Notes under the pieces: model-generated
The model's database searches: none
The model's input: only the letters and a program-made list of their open reading frames with translations
What the model was told of the DNA's origin: nothing
Assembly: GCA_033026295.1 (NCBI GenBank)
Contig: CM065169.1
Location: 7,661,462 to 7,725,461, forward strand
Direction: 5' to 3'
Source: Channa striata
Lineage: Eukaryota > Chordata > Actinopteri > Anabantiformes > Channidae
DNA length: 64,000 nt
Made by a program: the position numbers and the translations under genes
Part shown: positions 61,101 through 64,000 of the stretch, piece after piece
How positions within the stretch are numbered: position 1 is the stretch's first letter
Layout of the letters: every line of letters begins with the position of its first letter

Positions 61101-64000
61101 GAGAATAGTCGCTGCACTGCTATTTTTCTGTCTTACCCAGCAGCATCGGCTTCTCTTTCTGCCAGTGGCCTCTCTGGAAGGCAGATACAGTCTGTTCTTT
61201 TATTAAATCCCCATCGATGTGTGGACCCCATGTCTCGAAAACCTCCAGGAACCTGAAGGGGTTTACCATCCTGGAACCTGAGATTGAAAACACATATTTT
61301 TTGTAGCACACACAGTGAGCCTGAACATTTAGAACAGAGATGCAACAAAAAGGACGACATCATGTAATAATAAACTTGGGTTTAATTTAGTTTTCAGTGA
61401 GCTGAACAAAGCTGAAATTTGCTGTCACTTCTGTCTTCCTTGCTGATTTTTGACTGTGGAATGCGTTCAGACAAGCAGAAAACAGCAGCTGATGACAGAA
61501 TCACTGAGTCAGTGATACTGATCAATAACCCTGTCAACCCTGCCCACATACTACATTCGTTTTGTGCTGCCAGGCAGTAAAATCCCTCTAATTGCCCCTT
61601 TAGAGGCTCACTGCGCCTCGATTTTTGTGATTTTCTTTTCCAATATGCCACAGCTCAGGATGGAAAAAAAAATGTTTTTCATCGTCTTTTGCCGATAAAC
61701 ACATAAAACCCTCCCTTCTTATGTAAGTGCGTGGGCAGCCCTGAGAGTTGCTCTAAATTTGTTGAGCGTAGGCTGGAGTTTGTGGTGTCCTACTTGTTTT
61801 CATCTGGGCGGCCAGGACGGCCTGTGGAGTGAGAGACAGCAGGCAGACGATGTCGCTCACAGTGCAGTTGGTGTGTTTAGCGAAGTCTCCTCCCAGCTTC
61901 AGGGCTTCGTGTCTACAAAAGACACACAGAAAAACGAAATGACACTGGGGCACACGGGATGGTTTGAACAGCGTAAGAGATAAAGGAAAAAGGGCGGGAA
62001 GAAAACGATCAGAAGGGACTTGATCGCTAGTTAATTTGAGTAAATTAGCCAGCATCATTCTCCAGCTGCCAGCTCCTCACCTGGTCTTCAGAGGGATGGA
62101 GAAGGGCAGACTCTGCAGGACGGCCTGTTTAAACAGAGGCCTGCTGCTTTCCATCATCAGGTGAAGACTCACCGACTGAGCACCTGCACTCTCTCCAAAA
62201 ATGGTCACCTGACAACACAACGCAACAACACAACTGTATGCTTAGTGCCGGAGACTGTGATGCATTTCAAATATTCTTCCATGCATGAGGCAAGTCATGC
62301 TGCAGTCCAGACCACAACCTCAAAAACTTCAATGAATACTGATAAAACTCAACAAGGCTACTCTGGAAATTCTAATTAGTTAACCTTACTTAAAAAAGCA
62401 TTCAAACCACAAAAAAAGTATTAAAAAATATACTAAGTAGTTATAATTAGGTACTTTAGTAAGTTATTTCAAACAACAAAGTAATTTCAAGTGGGATGTA
62501 CTGTCTGTTTAATAAAACACACTTTTATTAAGTTGGACCAACTAATGTGAAAGTTCCTGCACATTTAAATATCTTCGTTGTAGTGACTCGAACAGCAGTT
62601 GAATTTACTTGTTACAACTTTGCAAACCAGCTGCCTCAAACACATCAAGTAAACGCTAACCTGTGTAGCTTAACAATTCAAAAAACCTTTTATTAAATCG
62701 TATTAAAAAAATAAAGAAAATAATATCTTATTCACAACGGAATGGAAGCCATTTTAGACTTTTATCACTATTAAACACATTGTTTAATAGCTTCACTACA
62801 CATTTCACTTCCACTGTTCCTGGCAGATCTTTCAAATCTTTCAATTCAATAAGTCTTTTGTTCAGGTCTCTCTACACGTCTTCTCTAAAGTTAAGGACTT
62901 TGATTGGGAAACTCAAAGAAAGACTTTGGCCACCTTTGTCTTCAACATTCAGGTCACTGTCGCGTTGAAAGCTGAACTTTTAGTCCAATCATTTCTGTAC
63001 AGTCTCTCTTTCAGGTATTCTGGTTCCCTCCCACATTCCAAAGACATGCAGTTAGACACGTGACCCTTAGAAGTGGTAGCTATAGATAATGAATGGGTGG
63101 AAATCTACAATTATGATTTCACATTGTTATTGTGGGTTATTGGGTGCAAACTGATAAAGTCTTGAATGTACAACACAATAAAGAAAATCGGGTAATTGAA
63201 GGGTCCTCAAAGCTTTGTGAAACCACTGCATAAGGTCTGCAGCTCAGGAACCGTAACCATACCGTCGATCTAGGTAAAAACAAAGACATTATGATAGACG
63301 GTTTTTTGCCCTGTGTGTCTGTGAGTGTGTGTTGGCCCGTTTGCTTGCCTTGTTGGGATCACCCCCAAACGCAGCGATGTTCTGTTGGACCCAAAGAAGA
63401 GCTGACTGCTGGTCCAAGATGCCATAATTCCCCGCAGGTGATGTGTGTGGGTCTTTTCCCGACACGAGGAAGCCAAATGCACCTTAAATCATGCATCGAT
63501 TCACATGATCAGCAGCACATAATTGACTCCACGAGACAATAATTTCCTCTGGATTACTGTTCACATATATCAGGGTTCCTGTTTTCTGTCTTGCAGGAAA
63601 GCAAAGTAATTACCAACATTTAAATTAACGACCATTTAAATTAATGACATGCACCCATTATCCAGACTCATGCTGTCTCCTGCACACACCAACTAACAGA
63701 TAAGTGATAAATGCCTTTCACAAGAAAAAGACAACGTCCATTTCTCTGCCTCAACATATGCAGGGCAGTACATAATCAAAGTAAATACAGAGAGAAGGCC
63801 CCGCTTTTGTGATTCTAATATGCCGGAATATTGCTCTGCTGGGTATTCAAATATAATGCAGCTTTCTCACCCAGTCTATACTCCATGTTCACAACCACAG
63901 TGTGGGTGAAGTTACTGATGAAACGTCCGTCATACAGCGGCTTGGAGGCAGAGCCAGCGATGAAATCCCCACCATGGATCCACACCATTACGGGCAGTGG
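54694..64000 (-). CDS. Type-B carboxylesterase-like gene, 7 exons visible, 5' end outside window, frameshifted
   Basis: Seven minus-strand exons (63871-64000, 63349-63482, 62081-62208, 61794-61912, 61137-61277, 59889-60060, 54694-55149) assemble into about 426 residues of an alpha/beta-hydrolase of the carboxylesterase/cholinesterase family, which hydrolyses carboxylic esters. The family hallmarks appear in order: oxyanion hole HGGDF, NYGILDQQ followed by FGGDPNK, nucleophile elbow FGESAG, GPHIDGD, acidic residue in TSEEG, and catalytic His in CHGAELPFLF. Four N-glycosylation sequons (NFT, NCT, NFT, NLT) and many cysteines suggest a secreted or lumenal enzyme; this is inference, because the signal peptide would be upstream of the window. 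No C-terminal membrane anchor is seen; the protein ends in DQLDIYL. Phases agree across all junctions except for one missing base in exon 59889-60060, which breaks the frame. Substrate and paralogue identity cannot be told from this part. Confidence 0.93.
55150..59888 (-). other. Last intron of the carboxylesterase gene (4.7 kb)
   Basis: Donor GTAAGA at 59883-59888 and acceptor TCAG at 55150-55153 define this intron. It is far longer than the other introns, which run from about 170 to 1140 bases. It holds a CA microsatellite near 56.2 kb. I recognised no exon, RNA gene or named transposon inside it. Confidence 0.75.
56203..56233. repeat. CA microsatellite in the last intron
   Basis: ACACACAAACACACAC-type tract, about 15 units with one interruption, followed by a second short CA run at 56250-56261. 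Open frames on both strands across it are artefacts. Confidence 0.95.
59889..60060 (-). pseudogene. Carboxylesterase exon with catalytic acid; carries a 1-base frameshift
   Basis: The frame opens with GTTSEEGVIFVYAFF; the second Glu of SEEG (60044-60046) aligns with the family's acidic triad residue. It continues to ILHRYLPLY. After that the conserved sequence ADRRDMLAQ appears in a different frame. Five bases (59916-59920) lie between the Tyr codon and the Ala codon where six would keep the frame. The exon's last base is followed by the donor GTAAGA. Either a base has been lost in this haplotype or assembly, or the gene is a young pseudogene. Confidence 0.88.
61137..61277 (-). CDS. Carboxylesterase exon (GPHIDGD)
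   Basis: This exon encodes SRMVNPFRFLEVFETWGPHI followed by DGDLIKEQ, then a segment ending in KEKPMLLG. W-GP-hydrophobic-DG is the usual strand preceding the acidic catalytic residue in this family. The acceptor is AATCTCAG and the donor GTAAGA. It ends one base into a Gly codon completed by the next exon. Confidence 0.92.
61794..61912 (-). CDS. Carboxylesterase exon (HEALKLGGDF)
   Basis: This exon completes the Arg codon and encodes HEALKLGGDFAKHTNCTVSD, followed by a stretch ending in AAQMKT. This is the lid-side helix region after the nucleophile elbow. It carries an NCT sequon. The acceptor is TTTTGTAG; the donor is GTAGGA, a weaker match to consensus. The donor choice is supported because it leaves one base that joins the next exon in frame as Ser. 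Confidence 0.88.
62081..62208 (-). CDS. Carboxylesterase exon with catalytic serine (GESAG)
   Basis: This exon encodes VTIFGESAGAQSVSLHL and then a stretch ending in FSIPLKTR. The catalytic serine codon is AGT at 62188-62190. The acceptor is a CAG immediately upstream (62209-62211 on the plus coordinates), and the donor GTGAGG follows at 62075-62080. The exon ends two bases into an Arg codon that the next exon completes. Confidence 0.95.
62209..63348 (-). other. Intron with GC-AG boundaries
   Basis: The 5' junction reads AAG|GCAAGC and the 3' junction GTTGTCAG|GTG. GC donors with an otherwise strong AAG..AAG context are a known minor class of U2 introns. The intron also contains a short relic of the L2/SINE-type tail repeat at 63013-63103. 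Confidence 0.8.
63013..63103 (+). repeat. L2/SINE-type tail repeat relic in intron
   Basis: TTCAGGTATTCTGGTTCCCT CCCACATTCC, AAGACATGCAGTTAGACACG and, after a deletion, AGCTATAGATAATGAATGGG TGG show both ends of the tail family with the middle missing. Confidence 0.6.
63349..63482 (-). CDS. Carboxylesterase exon with GGDPNK motif; GC donor
   Basis: This exon encodes GAFGFLVSGKDP, then NYGILDQQSALLWVQQ, then FGGDPNK, the very conserved stretch before the nucleophile elbow. It starts after an AG at 63483-63484 and supplies two bases of the split Gly codon. The coding frame requires the exon to end after AAG at 63349. The intron then starts with GCAAGC instead of GT, a GC-AG intron. The next exon resumes exactly in frame with VTIFGESAG. 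Confidence 0.92.
63871..64000 (-). CDS. Carboxylesterase exon with oxyanion-hole HGG (partial, runs off window)
   Basis: Reading down from 64000 the frame gives PLPVMVWIHGGDF, then a stretch ending in MEYRLG. HGG at 63968-63976 is the oxyanion-hole motif of the family. The sequon NFT is present. The exon ends one base into a codon (a G), followed by the donor GTGAG at 63866-63870. Its 5' boundary and all earlier exons, including the start codon, lie beyond the window edge. Confidence 0.92.

Noticed and set aside
61753..62058. 101-codon minus-strand open frame
   Set aside because: Only its part at 61794-61912 is exon; the rest is intron read through.
63270..63482. 70-codon minus-strand frame overlapping the esterase exon
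   Set aside because: It is in the wrong phase; the true frame of this exon is fixed by NYGILDQQ and FGGDPNK.

Overview
The window looks like vertebrate, most likely teleost fish, nuclear DNA. The evidence is an intron-split gene with canonical GT-AG junctions, long CA/TG microsatellites, tRNA-derived SINEs, and a mix of L2-like and RTE-like LINE, Tc1-like and hAT-like remnants that I recognise as common in fish. There are no bacterial-style operons, no CRISPR array and no rRNA or canonical tRNA gene. Species cannot be told from the sequence.

The only convincing protein-coding gene lies on the minus strand at the right end (54694-64000) and runs off the window. Seven exons encode the catalytic and C-terminal parts of a type-B carboxylesterase (alpha/beta-hydrolase fold, cholinesterase/carboxylesterase family). 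The oxyanion-hole HGG, the GESAG nucleophile elbow, the acidic SEEG site and the HGAE catalytic histidine fall in order on successive exons. The summed coding length of these exons is 1280 nt. That is one base short of a whole number of codons, and the deficit maps to a 5-base gap at 59916-59920 in the sixth visible exon. As written, the frame reaches a TGA at 55020-55022, before the catalytic histidine. The locus is therefore a recent pseudogene, a frameshift allele or a sequence error. One intron has a GC-AG junction.

The left 54.6 kb holds no gene I can support; it is intergenic, or possibly intronic to a gene outside the window. It contains scattered transposon remnants. An RTE-like LINE (49419-51733) carries a 15-bp target-site duplication, and a related repeat at 21794-21925 acts as an unoccupied version of its target. 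A hAT-like element (15501-~15936) sits inside an L2/SINE-type tail repeat. A Tc1-like element has lost its interior (17753-18482), and a second Tc1 transposase tail lies at 35183-35340. There are L2-like 3' fragments at about 4.6, 19.5 and 20.4 kb, an RTE-like 5' fragment at about 4.9 kb, and three copies of a tRNA-derived SINE. Two unnamed repeat families each occur twice. Microsatellites, a 12-bp-arm hairpin and G- or A-rich tracts complete the inventory.

I found no evidence of a new biological system. The observations most worth checking are the esterase frameshift with its GC-AG intron, and the well-resolved LINE insertion with an unexplained duplicated patch at its 5' end.
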